The position numbers and the translations under genes are program-made. A DNA stretch of 64,000 nucleotides from Streptomyces tardus (GTDB lineage Bacteria > Actinomycetota > Actinomycetes > Streptomycetales > Streptomycetaceae). The DNA lies in contig NZ_JAELVF020000001.1 in NCBI RefSeq assembly GCF_018101125.2, positions 3,043,977-3,107,976 of the forward strand, given 5' to 3'. Under the pieces are notes generated by a model. It was given only the letters and a program-made list of their open reading frames with translations, made no database searches and was not told the origin of the DNA. Below are positions 43,767 to 52,539 of the stretch, in pieces; position 1 is the stretch's first letter; the number at the start of each line of letters is the position of its first letter.

Positions 43767-44090
43767 CAGGACACCTTCCGGCAGCCGACCCAGCCACAGG
43801 TGTACTGCGACCCAACAGCAGAACAACTCGCCCCCACGACCGGCCGACGCGGTTCGGGAGCCGCGGATGTGCATCCCGCGCGCGGGCCCGGGCGCGCGGG
43901 GACCGCCGGCGAGGACCGAGAGTTGTCCCCCGGGGGACAACTGCGGGCCCGGGCGCGCGCCTGCCCGCGCAGGCGCGGCGACGCGCACAGGGGGTTCGCC
44001 GACTGTTCACGCGCTGTGTGCCCGGCCCTTGGGTGCCGTGGGCCACGGGTGGGGCACAGTGCGGCCTCCAGCACCCGGCGGTGGAGATTC
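43767..44090. other. Divergent promoter region with a perfect palindrome
   Basis: 324 bp between the acyltransferase (-) and the TPR gene (+). Apart from the 22-bp palindrome it holds GC-rich inverted fragments (GCGCGGGCCCGGGCGCGCG around 43880-43898). No gene recognised. Confidence 0.5.
43921..43942. promoter_or_regulatory. Perfect 22-bp palindrome, probable operator
   Basis: AGTTGTCCCCC followed by its exact complement GGGGGACAACT. It lies in the divergent region between the acyltransferase and the TPR gene. Such contiguous palindromes are typical of dimeric regulators; no regulator gene is adjacent. Confidence 0.65.
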
Positions 44091-45383
44091 ATGAGACGAC
44101 AAGCGGCCCGACTGCTGCGGCCCAAGTCCCGTACATTCAGGGGCGGTTCACCGCAGGCAGTGGCGATGCTGCGCCGCTGCGAGCGGAGCTGCGCCGGGTA
44201 TCTCGCCCACCCGGACCCGAGTCGCGGCGGTCCGCCCGCGGCGCTCGTCGCGGCTCTCGGCGGCCTGCTGTACGCGCTGCGACCGGACGAGCCGGACGCC
44301 GTGCGCCAGGACGCCGTGCCGCTGGACGCCGTGCCGCTGGACGAGCTGCTCGGGGCCGTCGCGCCGGCGCTGGATGCCGGCGGCGCACCGGAACGTGAGC
44401 TGGCACTGGCCCTGACCGAGGCCGCCGTCGCGCTGCGCCCCCGCTCCAAGGGCGCCTGGCGACTGCGCGGACGGGCGCTGGAGGAGTCGGGCCGACTGTC
44501 CGAGGCGATCGTCGCCCACGAGCGGTACGCGGCGCTGGACGGCGCCGAACCCCGGTGCCTGCTCCGCCCTCAAGTGCTGCGCGAGCAGCGGGAGTTGCTG
44601 GATGAAGCGGCGGGCCTGCTGCCGGACGTCGCGGAAGCGGCGGGCGGTTCCGGGTCCGGTCCGGGTCGGGTGTTCGCCGCTGCCGTGGCCGGGGGCCGGC
44701 CGCTGCCGGAGGTGCGCGACGCCTTCACCGCGCACCTGACCGCTGCGCTCGCCGCACACGGCGCCGCGCACCCCGACGTCGCACGGCTGGCCGTGCTCCA
44801 CGGCCGGCACCGCCGCCTTCTCGCGCTCGACCCGGCGCCCGACGGCCACCTCGCCGACGCCCGGCCGCTCGGGGTGCACGAGCTGCGCGGCCGGCTGGAG
44901 GGCCGCACCGTCTGCGTGCTGACCGGCGAGGTGGAGCCGCCCGCCGGGGCGTACGACGTGGTGGTCCGCTGCGACGAGCTGCCCGCCTCCGTGACCGGCC
45001 CGGTCGATGTGCATGCCACCCGTGCCGGGAGCCGCGGGGGCTGGACGACGCGCGCCGCGATCCGCATCGTGCTGGACGAATCGCCGCGCCCCGGCCCGTG
45101 GGCGGAAGCGATCCGCTCACTGGCCCCGGGCGCGCAGGGCCGGGTGGGCGACGCCGGGCTGCGCCGGCCCCTCTCCGACCCGTCTCTCTGCGACGAACAG
45201 CAGTGGGGCGAGACACCGTCCACCCCCTTTGTGGTGCTGCGGCTGCTGGACTTCCTGGACGTCAGCCCCCGGATCGGGCTTCGCACCGCCGCACCGCTGT
45301 CCCGGACGCTGCGGGCGCCCGAGCTCGACTGGCTGCGTGCCCGTGCCCAGGACTGCGACCAGACGAGGATCACGCTGAGATGA
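44091..45383 (+). CDS. TPR-like protein of glycan locus
   Basis: 430 residues. Starts RRQAARLLRPKSRTFRGGSP. The first 200 residues are helical and repeat-like (ELALALTEAAVALRPRSKGA; AWRLRGRALEESGRLSEAIV), consistent with TPR units. The second part has GRLEGRTVCVLTGEVEPPAG and VVVRCDELPASVTGPVDVHA, which may be a glycosyltransferase- or sialyltransferase-like Rossmann segment; I cannot assign it firmly. ATG overlaps the next gene (ATGA). Works most likely with the pyruvyltransferase fusion downstream in surface-polymer synthesis. Confidence 0.7.
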   Translation: MRRQAARLLRPKSRTFRGGSPQAVAMLRRCERSCAGYLAHPDPSRGGPPAALVAALGGLLYALRPDEPDAVRQDAVPLDAVPLDELLGAVAPALDAGGAPERELALALTEAAVALRPRSKGAWRLRGRALEESGRLSEAIVAHERYAALDGAEPRCLLRPQVLREQRELLDEAAGLLPDVAEAAGGSGSGPGRVFAAAVAGGRPLPEVRDAFTAHLTAALAAHGAAHPDVARLAVLHGRHRRLLALDPAPDGHLADARPLGVHELRGRLEGRTVCVLTGEVEPPAGAYDVVVRCDELPASVTGPVDVHATRAGSRGGWTTRAAIRIVLDESPRPGPWAEAIRSLAPGAQGRVGDAGLRRPLSDPSLCDEQQWGETPSTPFVVLRLLDFLDVSPRIGLRTAAPLSRTLRAPELDWLRARAQDCDQTRITLR

Positions 45384-47698
45384 CCACCGCCGAAACCCCC
45401 GCCGACCCCGCGCCCGGCAACGCGCCTCGCACCGCCCCCTACACCGCCTCCTCTGCGTCCGCCGCTGCGGCGCGGCTCACCGGGAAGCGGCGCGTCGCCT
45501 TCGTCTGCTTCGCGACCGAGCCCGAACTCCCGGGTCTGGCTGTGCTGTTGCGCAGTCTCGCTCTGTCCAACCCCGAGCTGTGCGAGGACTTCGTACTGGT
45601 CCGCCCCGAGCTGCCCGAGGAGCGGATCACACCGCTGCGCCGACTGCACCCGCGACTGGTGGAGCGGCGCGGGAGCAGCCGCGCCGACCTGCTGCGGACC
45701 ACCGGCTACGACACGCTGATCGCGCTCACGCCCGGCATGCTGGTGCGCGGCGACCTCTCGCCCCTGCTGCGGATCAACACCGGCACCGCGGCGGTGCTTC
45801 AGCCCGTCGGTGCGCACCCGGACGAGCTCGCGCCGGACCCGGACGGGCTGCTGGTCTTCCAGACCGCGGACGCCCAACAGGTCGATTCGCCGGCCGAGTT
45901 GGCGGCGAGTGCCGATCAACTGCTCGGCGCTGCCCACGACTTCCCCGTACGACGGCTGCACGGTGACACGCCGCTGCCGGAACCCTCCGACGCGCGCGTG
46001 CTGCGGCTGCACACCGACCACCGGCCCTGGGCGTGGCGCCGCCCCGGATTCGGGCCGGTCGACGAAGCCTGGGCCGCCCACGAGTGGGACGACGAGACCT
46101 TCCGTGCTCGCTACTGCGCCCTGCGCGCGCCCCAACACCCCGATCTCCTCCGCCACTTCGCGCCCTCCGTCCTGGCCTCCCGCCCCACCGTGGACCTCGC
46201 GCACCGGCTCGGGGCCGTCCATCTGGCCGCGGGCGAGTACGAGGAGGCCGTCGAGGTGCTCGCCGGCGCCGGGGCCAGGGCAAACCAGCCCCGTTTCCAC
46301 GAGACCCTGGGCCGGGCGCTGTCGGCGCTCTCGCGCTACGACGAGGCCCGTACCCACTTCCTGCTGGCTGCCGCCGATCCCGAGGTCGCCCCGCGCGCCT
46401 TCGGCCGACTGGCCAAACTCGCCCGGATACGGGGGGACGCGGCGGCTGCGCAGGAGTACGCGCGTCAGGGGCTGGCCGTCGACCCCACCCACCGCGAGTG
46501 CCGCGCGCAGCTGCGCCCGGAGCCGTTCCAGCTCGACGCGGCACCGGCGTCGTACCCGGGCGAGGCGACCCCGGCCGGCTCACGGGCCGGTCAACGCCCC
46601 GTGTCCGGCGAGCAGTTCGCCCACGTCGCGCTCTACGCCACCGGCCAGGAGAACGCCGGCGACAAGGTGCTGCCGGAAGCCGTGCGGCGCAGTCTGGAGC
46701 CGGAGGAGCCGGGCCCCGCCCGCTGGCACGGCGTCGACGCCCACCACCTCTTCGACGAGGACGCACTCGCGGCGGTCAACGCCCGCCGCGGCCTGGTCAT
46801 CGGTGGCGGCGGCCTCTTCCTGCCGGACACCGTGCCCAACGGGCACAGCGGCTGGCAGTGGAACGTCCCCGACGAGCTGCTGCGCCGGATCGAGGTGCCC
46901 GTCGCGGTGTTCGCGGTCGGCTACAACGTCTTCGACGGCCAGAGCTACCGGCGCAAGCGCTTCCTGCGCAGCCTCCGCACTCTGGTGGAACGCGCCGACT
47001 TCGTCGGCCTGCGCAACCACGGCTCGGTGGAACGGGTGCGCGCACTGCTGCCCGAGGAGCTGAGGGAACGGGTCGGCTACCAGCCCTGCCCCACCACCGT
47101 CACCCGGCACATCCAGCCCGGCTGGGCCGACCCCGCGTCCCGTACCGACACCGTCCTGCTCAACTGCGCCTACGACCGCTCCGGCCACCGCTTCGGGCAC
47201 GACTACGGGCATTTTCTCGACCAACTGGCCCGCGCCGTAAGGGCGTTGAGCGACCACGCCGAGGTGCGGTACGCCCCGCACATGCCGGACGACGAACGGC
47301 TGGTCGCCGATCTGCGCCGGGCCCACGGGCTCACCCTGCCCGTCGAACGCCTCTACGACCGCAGCAACGCGGAGATCCACGAACTCTTCGCCCGCGTACG
47401 GCTGGTGATCGGTATGCGCGGCCACGCCGGGATGATCCCGTTCGGCTGCGGCACGCCGATCCTCAGCCTGGTCTCGCACCCGAAGATGGTCTATTTCCTG
47501 ACCGACATCGAACGTCCGGAGTGGGGCCTGTCGGTGCACGACCCGCATCTGGCCGACCGACTCGTGGAACGCGCGGGGGCGATCCTGAACGACCACGACG
47601 ACGCCGTCGCCGACGTGCACGAACGGCAGCAACGGCTGTGGGAGATCACCCGCGCCAACACGGCAACTCTGCGCGAGATCATGCCGGTTCGCACCTGA
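45380..47698 (+). CDS. GT8-like / TPR / polysaccharide pyruvyltransferase fusion
   Basis: 772 residues. N-terminal 30-250: glycosyltransferase-like domain (RVAFVCFATEPELPGLAVLL, LIALTPGMLVRGDLSPLLRI) without an obvious DxD, so perhaps GT8-like but non-catalytic. About 260-380: TPR-like helices (GAVHLAAGEYEEAVEVLAGA, LSRYDEARTHFLLAAADPEV). From about 410: polysaccharide pyruvyl transferase (CsaB/WcaK type) with LYATGQENAGDKVLPEAV, RRGLVIGGGGLFLPDT, FVGLRNHGSVERV and VIGMRGHAGMIPFGCGTPIL. The last domain transfers pyruvate ketals to glycan sugars. Starts inside the TPR gene's stop; two-gene operon. Confidence 0.85.
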   Translation: MTTAETPADPAPGNAPRTAPYTASSASAAAARLTGKRRVAFVCFATEPELPGLAVLLRSLALSNPELCEDFVLVRPELPEERITPLRRLHPRLVERRGSSRADLLRTTGYDTLIALTPGMLVRGDLSPLLRINTGTAAVLQPVGAHPDELAPDPDGLLVFQTADAQQVDSPAELAASADQLLGAAHDFPVRRLHGDTPLPEPSDARVLRLHTDHRPWAWRRPGFGPVDEAWAAHEWDDETFRARYCALRAPQHPDLLRHFAPSVLASRPTVDLAHRLGAVHLAAGEYEEAVEVLAGAGARANQPRFHETLGRALSALSRYDEARTHFLLAAADPEVAPRAFGRLAKLARIRGDAAAAQEYARQGLAVDPTHRECRAQLRPEPFQLDAAPASYPGEATPAGSRAGQRPVSGEQFAHVALYATGQENAGDKVLPEAVRRSLEPEEPGPARWHGVDAHHLFDEDALAAVNARRGLVIGGGGLFLPDTVPNGHSGWQWNVPDELLRRIEVPVAVFAVGYNVFDGQSYRRKRFLRSLRTLVERADFVGLRNHGSVERVRALLPEELRERVGYQPCPTTVTRHIQPGWADPASRTDTVLLNCAYDRSGHRFGHDYGHFLDQLARAVRALSDHAEVRYAPHMPDDERLVADLRRAHGLTLPVERLYDRSNAEIHELFARVRLVIGMRGHAGMIPFGCGTPILSLVSHPKMVYFLTDIERPEWGLSVHDPHLADRLVERAGAILNDHDDAVADVHERQQRLWEITRANTATLREIMPVRT

Positions 47699-48007
47699 CG
47701 AGCGCGGAACGACCAGCCGGAACCAGCCCGCGAACGAAAGGCCGGAGCGAGCCGGGACGACGAGTGGGACAACGATCCGGCCCCGGCCACCCGCGCCGAC
47801 CGGGGCCGAAACGGCCCGAACCGGACAGAACCGAACCTCGGCAACCCTGCCCGGAACGGTGCGGGACCCGTTCGGGCCTGCCCCGGGGCGGGCCCGGCGA
47901 TTCGAAGTTCTGTCCAAGTGGTGGAGACCGGGCCTCCCCGGTGCCTAAGATCGTGGCCGCCGGGTCGCTGCACAGCCGCACGACCGCCGCCGCAGCCAGG
48001 AGGTCCC
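47699..48007. other. Intergenic region before the SurA-like gene
   Basis: 309 bp, GC-rich. A TAAGAT box at 47945-47950 could be the -10 of the lipoprotein gene; a CGGGCC-rich inverted stretch (47860-47900) may terminate the upstream operon. No gene recognised. Confidence 0.4.
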
Positions 48008-48694
48008 ATGCACCGCCGCAGGTCCGCGTCCCACGTCGCAGTCGCCGCCACCGCGCTGGCGGTCGCCGCGCCGCTGCTCACGGGTTGCGGCAGTGAGGAA
48101 ACCCGGGCGGGTGCCGCCGCGGTGGTGGACGGCGAGCGCATCACGGTCTCCCAGGTGCAGTCGCGCTCCGAGGCCGTCCGCGACGCGCAGCGCGCCGGTG
48201 ACGGCGGGGGCGAACTGATTCGCAGCTCCGGCCGGCTCGGCCACTACAACCTCAACGAGATGATCAGCTCCCGCGTCATCGCGCGCGCCGCGGCCGACGA
48301 GGGCGTACGGGTCAGCCGCCGCGAGGTGCAGGAGGCGCGCGCCTCCGACCAGAAGCGGGCGGGCGGCAAGGCCGAGCTGGAGAGCTCCCTGCTGCGCGAG
48401 AACGCGCTCGCGCCGAGCCAGATCAACGACTCGTACCGCACCACGCTGCTCTTCAACAAGCTGATCCAGGCGCTCGGCGTCAAGGCGGGCGACCCGAAGG
48501 CGGACGAGACCATCAGCGCCAAGCTGGTCGAGACCTCCAAGAAGATGGGCATCAAGGTCAGCCCGCGGTACGGCAGTTGGGACATGGAGAAGTTCCAGCT
48601 CGCGGACGGCGAGCGCAGCTGGCTGAAGGCCACCGTCGAGAAGGAGCCCGGGGCGGGCGGCCACGGCCCGGAGGACGGCCACGACCACGGCTGA
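48008..48694 (+). CDS. SurA N-terminal-like lipoprotein
   Basis: 228 residues. Lipoprotein signal with lipobox LLTGC (Cys27), then AAVVDGERITVSQVQSRSEA, the N-terminal SurA/PrsA-type chaperone start, and MISSRVIARAAADEGVRVSR. The parvulin peptidyl-prolyl isomerase domain is absent; the protein ends in a His/Gly/Asp-rich tail. Anchored outside the cell membrane, it probably helps secreted proteins fold. Its linkage to mazG is what I expect in Streptomyces core genomes. Confidence 0.85.
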   Translation: MHRRRSASHVAVAATALAVAAPLLTGCGSEETRAGAAAVVDGERITVSQVQSRSEAVRDAQRAGDGGGELIRSSGRLGHYNLNEMISSRVIARAAADEGVRVSRREVQEARASDQKRAGGKAELESSLLRENALAPSQINDSYRTTLLFNKLIQALGVKAGDPKADETISAKLVETSKKMGIKVSPRYGSWDMEKFQLADGERSWLKATVEKEPGAGGHGPEDGHDHG

Positions 48695-48763
48695 GCCGGT
48701 CCGACGGCCGACTGAGCCGGTCCGACGGCTTCCTCGCTGCATGAGCGGGGCGTGGTGGGTGTC

Positions 48764-50056
48764 ATGACCGGAGGTCGGCTGGCGGCGTTCGCGCGGCCCG
48801 GCTTCCCGGTCTTCTTCGCCGGCCACCTCGCCTCGCAGCTCGGCAGCGCGATGACCCCGCTCGCACTGGCCTTCACGGCGCTGGGGATCAGCGGTTCGCT
48901 GTCGGACCTGAGCCTGGTGATGGCCTCGCGCATCCTGCCGGTGGTGCTGCTGCTGCCGGTCGGTGGCGTGCTCGGTGACCGACTGCCCCGGCGTGCGCTG
49001 ATGATGGCGGCCGACTGCCTGCGGGCGTCCGCGCTGGTCCTGCTGGTGGTGCTGTACGCGGCGGAGCGGCTGGAGCTGTGGTCGCTGGTCGCGCTCACCG
49101 TGCTGAGCGGCGCGGGCGAGGCGTTCTTCCGGCCCGCGTACGAGGGGATGGCGCCACTGCTCGTCCCGCGCGGCGCTCTGCCCGACGCCAACGCCCTGCT
49201 GGGGCTGGCCTTTTCGGCCGCGACGATCGCCGGGCCCGCGCTCTCCGGCGCACTGGTCGCCCTCGGCTCCCCGGCCTGGGGCCTGTCCGCGGCGGCGGGC
49301 GCCTATCTGCTGACGGTGCTGCTGCTGTTCTTCCTCCCACCGGTGGACCCACGCGGCACGGGGCCGGCGAGCACGTATCTGAGCGATCTGCGGCACGGCT
49401 GGCGCGAGTTCACCGCCCGCTCCTGGGTGTACACGCTCACCGCCTACGGCGCGCTGTTCAACCTGCTGGTCTGGGGCCCGTACCTGGTGCTCGGTCCCGC
49501 CTCGGCCGACCGGGAGTACGGCGGGGCGGGCGACTGGGGCGCGGTGATGGCGCTCTACGGCGTGGGAGCCGTCTGCGGCGGTCTGCTGGTGCTGGGGCGC
49601 AGACCCTCCCGTCCGCTGGTGGTCGCGGTGGCCTGCGGGTTTCCGACGGTCGCGCCGCCGGCCGCGCTGGCGTTCACCGCACCGCTGCCGGTGGTGTGCG
49701 CGGCAGCGGCGCTGGCAGGAGTCGGGATCGCCGTGAACATGAGCCTGTGGATGACGACCGTGCAGCACCACATTCCCCTCGACGCGCTCTCGCGGGTCAA
49801 TTCCTACGTGACCATGGGTGCGTTCGTGGGCGGGCCGGTGGGGATGGCGCTCGCCGGGCCGGTGGCCGAATCGGCCGGTGTCGCCGGTGTGCTGGGTTTC
49901 GCGGCGGTCTTCCAACTCCTGCTCTGTACGGCGGTGTTGGCCCTTCCCGCGGTGCGCGCGGTGCGCTGGGAGAGCGCGCCCGCTTCCTCCGCCCGGCCGG
50001 CGCCCCCGCTCCCGCAGCCGGACCCGCGCACCCACCCGCAGCGGGATCCGCAGTGA
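48764..50056 (+). CDS. MFS transporter, Bcr/enterobactin-exporter-like
   Basis: 430 residues, 12 predicted membrane helices. Conserved loop between helices 2 and 3: VGGVLGDRLPRRALMMAADC. Helices 1 (FPVFFAGHLASQLGSAMTPL), 5 and 11 (VAGVLGFAAVFQLLLCTAVL) are clear. The group covers EntS-type siderophore and drug exporters. ATG 48764 chosen; GTG 48752 lies 12 bp earlier. Lies between SurA-like and mazG genes, all on the plus strand. Confidence 0.87.
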   Translation: MTGGRLAAFARPGFPVFFAGHLASQLGSAMTPLALAFTALGISGSLSDLSLVMASRILPVVLLLPVGGVLGDRLPRRALMMAADCLRASALVLLVVLYAAERLELWSLVALTVLSGAGEAFFRPAYEGMAPLLVPRGALPDANALLGLAFSAATIAGPALSGALVALGSPAWGLSAAAGAYLLTVLLLFFLPPVDPRGTGPASTYLSDLRHGWREFTARSWVYTLTAYGALFNLLVWGPYLVLGPASADREYGGAGDWGAVMALYGVGAVCGGLLVLGRRPSRPLVVAVACGFPTVAPPAALAFTAPLPVVCAAAALAGVGIAVNMSLWMTTVQHHIPLDALSRVNSYVTMGAFVGGPVGMALAGPVAESAGVAGVLGFAAVFQLLLCTAVLALPAVRAVRWESAPASSARPAPPLPQPDPRTHPQRDPQ

Positions 50057-50166
50057 TGGATGCCTCATGCACTGAATGAAGAGCCGCACCCGGGGTCGGA
50101 GGAGTGCCGGGGAGCGTGGGGCGGGCCCGGAGCGGGGCGGCCGAGCGGGGGCGTTAGATTCGGGGC

Positions 50167-51150
50167 ATGACCACTGCCGAGACCGGCGAGCCCGGCCGAA
50201 TCGTCCTGCTCACCACCAGCCACCGGGTGGCGCCCGGGCTGCTGTCCTGGCCCGCGTGGGAGCAACTGCGCGCCGCCGACTCGGTGTTGTGCGCGGATGA
50301 GCGGCAACCGCAGCTGCCGTATCTGCGGGAGGCCGGGGTCGAACCGGTGCTCGGCCCGCTGCCCGACGCCCGCGAACTGGTCGAGCGCTGCCTGCCCGGC
50401 CGTACCGTCGTGGTGATCGCGGGCGCGCAGGGCGAGCCGCGGCTGACCGACGGCCTCGCCCGGCTGGCCGGCTCCGGCCGGGAGACGATGCCCTTGCTGG
50501 AACTGCTGCCCGGTTCCTACGACCTGCCGGGAGCGCGGCTGCTGGACGTCGTCGAGATCATGGACCAGATCCGGCGGAGCTGCCCGTGGAGCAGCACCCG
50601 TACGCACAAGGAGCTGGTCAAGCACGGCATCGAGGAGGCGTACGAACTCGTCGAGGCGATCGAGAGCGGCGACCGCCAGGAGCTGCGCGAGGAGCTCGGC
50701 GACGTACTGCTCCAGGTCGTCTTCCACGCGCGGATCGCGCAGGAGGACCCGGACGAGCCGTTCTCGGTCGACGATGTCGCCGCGACCATCGTGGACAAGC
50801 TCATCCACCGCCACCCGCACCTCTTCGGCGAGGAGACGGCCGAGACCCCCGAGGACGTCAGGGCGCTCTGGCTGCGCACCAAGGCCGTCGAGAAGCAGCG
50901 CACCTCGGTCACCGAGGGGGTTCCGCTCGGGCAGCCCGCACTGGCGCTCTCCGCGAAGCTGGTCGGCCGCGCACACTCCGCCGGGCTCGACGTTGCGCTG
51001 CCCCAAGGCGAGGGCGTGGGCTACGAGTTGCTGGAGCTGGCAGCCCGTGCCGAGCTGGCCGGAACCGATCCGGAGACCGCGCTGCGCGCCGCGGCCCGCA
51101 CCTACCGCGACGCCATCCGTACCGCCGAGGCCGCCACCGGCGGGCACTGA
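50167..51150 (+). CDS. mazG: Nucleoside triphosphate pyrophosphohydrolase MazG
   Basis: 327 residues. MazG domain from about 130: SCPWSSTRTHKELVKHGIEE with the Mg-binding EEAYELVEAI and EELGDVLLQVVFHARI motifs; DVAATIVDKLIHRHPHLFG completes it. The N-terminal 120 residues (RIVLLTTSHRVAPGLLSWPA) look like the reduced tetrapyrrole-methylase-like domain often fused to actinobacterial MazG. Enzymes remove pyrophosphate from NTPs, including damaged ones. Core gene. Confidence 0.95.
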   Translation: MTTAETGEPGRIVLLTTSHRVAPGLLSWPAWEQLRAADSVLCADERQPQLPYLREAGVEPVLGPLPDARELVERCLPGRTVVVIAGAQGEPRLTDGLARLAGSGRETMPLLELLPGSYDLPGARLLDVVEIMDQIRRSCPWSSTRTHKELVKHGIEEAYELVEAIESGDRQELREELGDVLLQVVFHARIAQEDPDEPFSVDDVAATIVDKLIHRHPHLFGEETAETPEDVRALWLRTKAVEKQRTSVTEGVPLGQPALALSAKLVGRAHSAGLDVALPQGEGVGYELLELAARAELAGTDPETALRAAARTYRDAIRTAEAATGGH

Positions 51151-51193
51151 GGCGCTCGCTCCGGCAGTCTCGGCGACCGCGACAGCGGGTCGG

Positions 51194-51651
51194 TCAGTGC
51201 TGCCGGTTCCGCCGCCGGTTGCGGTCGCCGAGGATCAGGAGCGCGCCGATCGCGGGCACCGTCCAGGCCGGTGACTTCGGCAGGACGAAGCTCAGCGGAG
51301 CGCCCCACGCGACCAGCGCCCAGCCCAGCCACCCCGGTACGCGCCGGCCTCGCCGGGCGGACCACACGACGTGGGAGCCGAACACCAGCATCGGGGCCCC
51401 GAAGCTGCCGAAGGTGCCCCAGAAGGCCTCGGAACGTCTGAACTCGGCGAGTGTGGTGGAGGGTTCGAGGGTGAAGCCGTTCCACCCGCCCTCGCGCAGA
51501 CCGTCCGCCAGGCCCTCGCGCACATCGCGCGGCGCGACCGGACGTGGGTCGCACCGAAGGCGACGGAGGTCCAGCCGGCGGCAGCGGTGAGCCGGGCGCC
51601 CGTCACGCACGGGCCGGTCGGTCGGTCGGCGTGCCGCTCGGAGTGCGTCAT
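51194..51651 (-). pseudogene. Frameshifted small membrane protein gene, DUF6463-like
   Basis: Reading from ATG 51651 (ribosome site GAAGAGG) gives MTHSERHADRPTG and LTAAAGWTSVAFGATHV, then runs into Arg-rich nonsense. The continuation is one frame over: VAPRDVREGLADGLREGGWN, AEFRRSEAFWGTFGSFGAPM, LGWALVAWGAPLSFVLPKSP and a short charged tail. Loss of one base near 51526-51548 explains both frames. The whole would be a 150-residue, four-helix membrane protein, apparently DUF6463-like. It is divergent from a TetR gene with two operators between. Confidence 0.78.
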
Positions 51652-51699
51652 CGCGAACACCTCTTCCCCGAGCCGGCCTTCCGCGCGCCGACTCTTCTG

Positions 51700-51711
51700 T
51701 ACGGGTGCGTA
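51700..51711. promoter_or_regulatory. TetR-type operator, site 1
   Basis: TACGGGTGCGTA, arms TACGG and GCGTA with one mismatch around a 2-bp centre, inside the repeated context CTGTACGNNTGCGTATNA. It lies close to the start of the membrane-protein gene. Confidence 0.72.
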
Positions 51712-51734
51712 TAACGCCACGCTACCAACATCTG

Positions 51735-51746
51735 TACGCTTGCGTA
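51735..51746. promoter_or_regulatory. TetR-type operator, site 2
   Basis: TACGCTTGCGTA, perfect arms TACGC and GCGTA. Same flanking bases as site 1, 35 bp centre to centre, on the side of the tetR gene. Confidence 0.75.
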
Positions 51747-51828
51747 TGAATGAGATCGGCGGCACAGGTCGGCAGTGCGCTTCTGTGTGCGAGTCGTCAG
51801 TACGAGATCGAGGCAACGGAGGCCCCCG

Positions 51829-52386
51829 GTGGCGACAGCCCGTACCCCACGTCAGGCATGGATCGACGCAGGCCTGCGCGCACTGGCCGCCGGCGGGCCC
51901 GACGCGGTGCGCGTCGAATCGCTCGCCCGTACGCTCGGCGTCACCAAGGGCGGCTTCTACGGGTATTTCGCCGACCGGAACGCGCTGCTCGCCGAGATGC
52001 TGGACGACTGGGAGCGCCGCAGCGTCCCCGACGTCATCGCACAGGCCGAGCGCGAGGGCGACAGTGCGCTCGACAGGACCAAGCGCGCCGCCGAACTCAC
52101 CTTCTCCGACGACCTGTTGCCGATCGACCTGGCCGTCCGCGACTGGGCCCGCCGGGACTCCGAGGTCGCCGAACGACTGCGACGCGTCGACAACGAGCGC
52201 ATCGGCTATCTGCGCCGCAGCTTCGCCGACCGCTATCCGGACAGCGTCGAACTGGAGGCCCGCTGCCTGCTCGCCTTCTCGGCCGCCATCGCCGGCGACC
52301 TCATCGCCGCCGACCACCCGGGCCACACCCGCCAGGAGATCACCCGGCGCGCCGCCGAACTCCTCTTCTCCGACCCCGACGCCTGA
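51829..52386 (+). CDS. TetR-family transcriptional regulator
   Basis: 185 residues. N-terminal HTH: RQAWIDAGLRALAAGGPDAV, then RVESLARTLGVTKGGFYGYF, which is a textbook TetR recognition helix. The ligand domain follows (VRDWARRDSEVAERLRRVDN). GTG 51829 has GGAGG 6 bp upstream. Divergent from the frameshifted membrane-protein gene; the TACGC/GCGTA palindromes between them are the probable binding sites. Confidence 0.92.
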   Translation: MATARTPRQAWIDAGLRALAAGGPDAVRVESLARTLGVTKGGFYGYFADRNALLAEMLDDWERRSVPDVIAQAEREGDSALDRTKRAAELTFSDDLLPIDLAVRDWARRDSEVAERLRRVDNERIGYLRRSFADRYPDSVELEARCLLAFSAAIAGDLIAADHPGHTRQEITRRAAELLFSDPDA

Positions 52387-52539
52387 CCGCTGCCCGGACC
52401 CGCTGCCCGATCCCGACGCAGGGTCCGGTGCCCGTGCCGAACCCTCTGCGACGCCTCGCCGGGGCGTACGGCGAGGGCCGCTGTGCGCGGGGGGCCGTCC
52501 CGCCCTCGACGAACCAGGTGCGGCCTGCCCCGCACCGCC

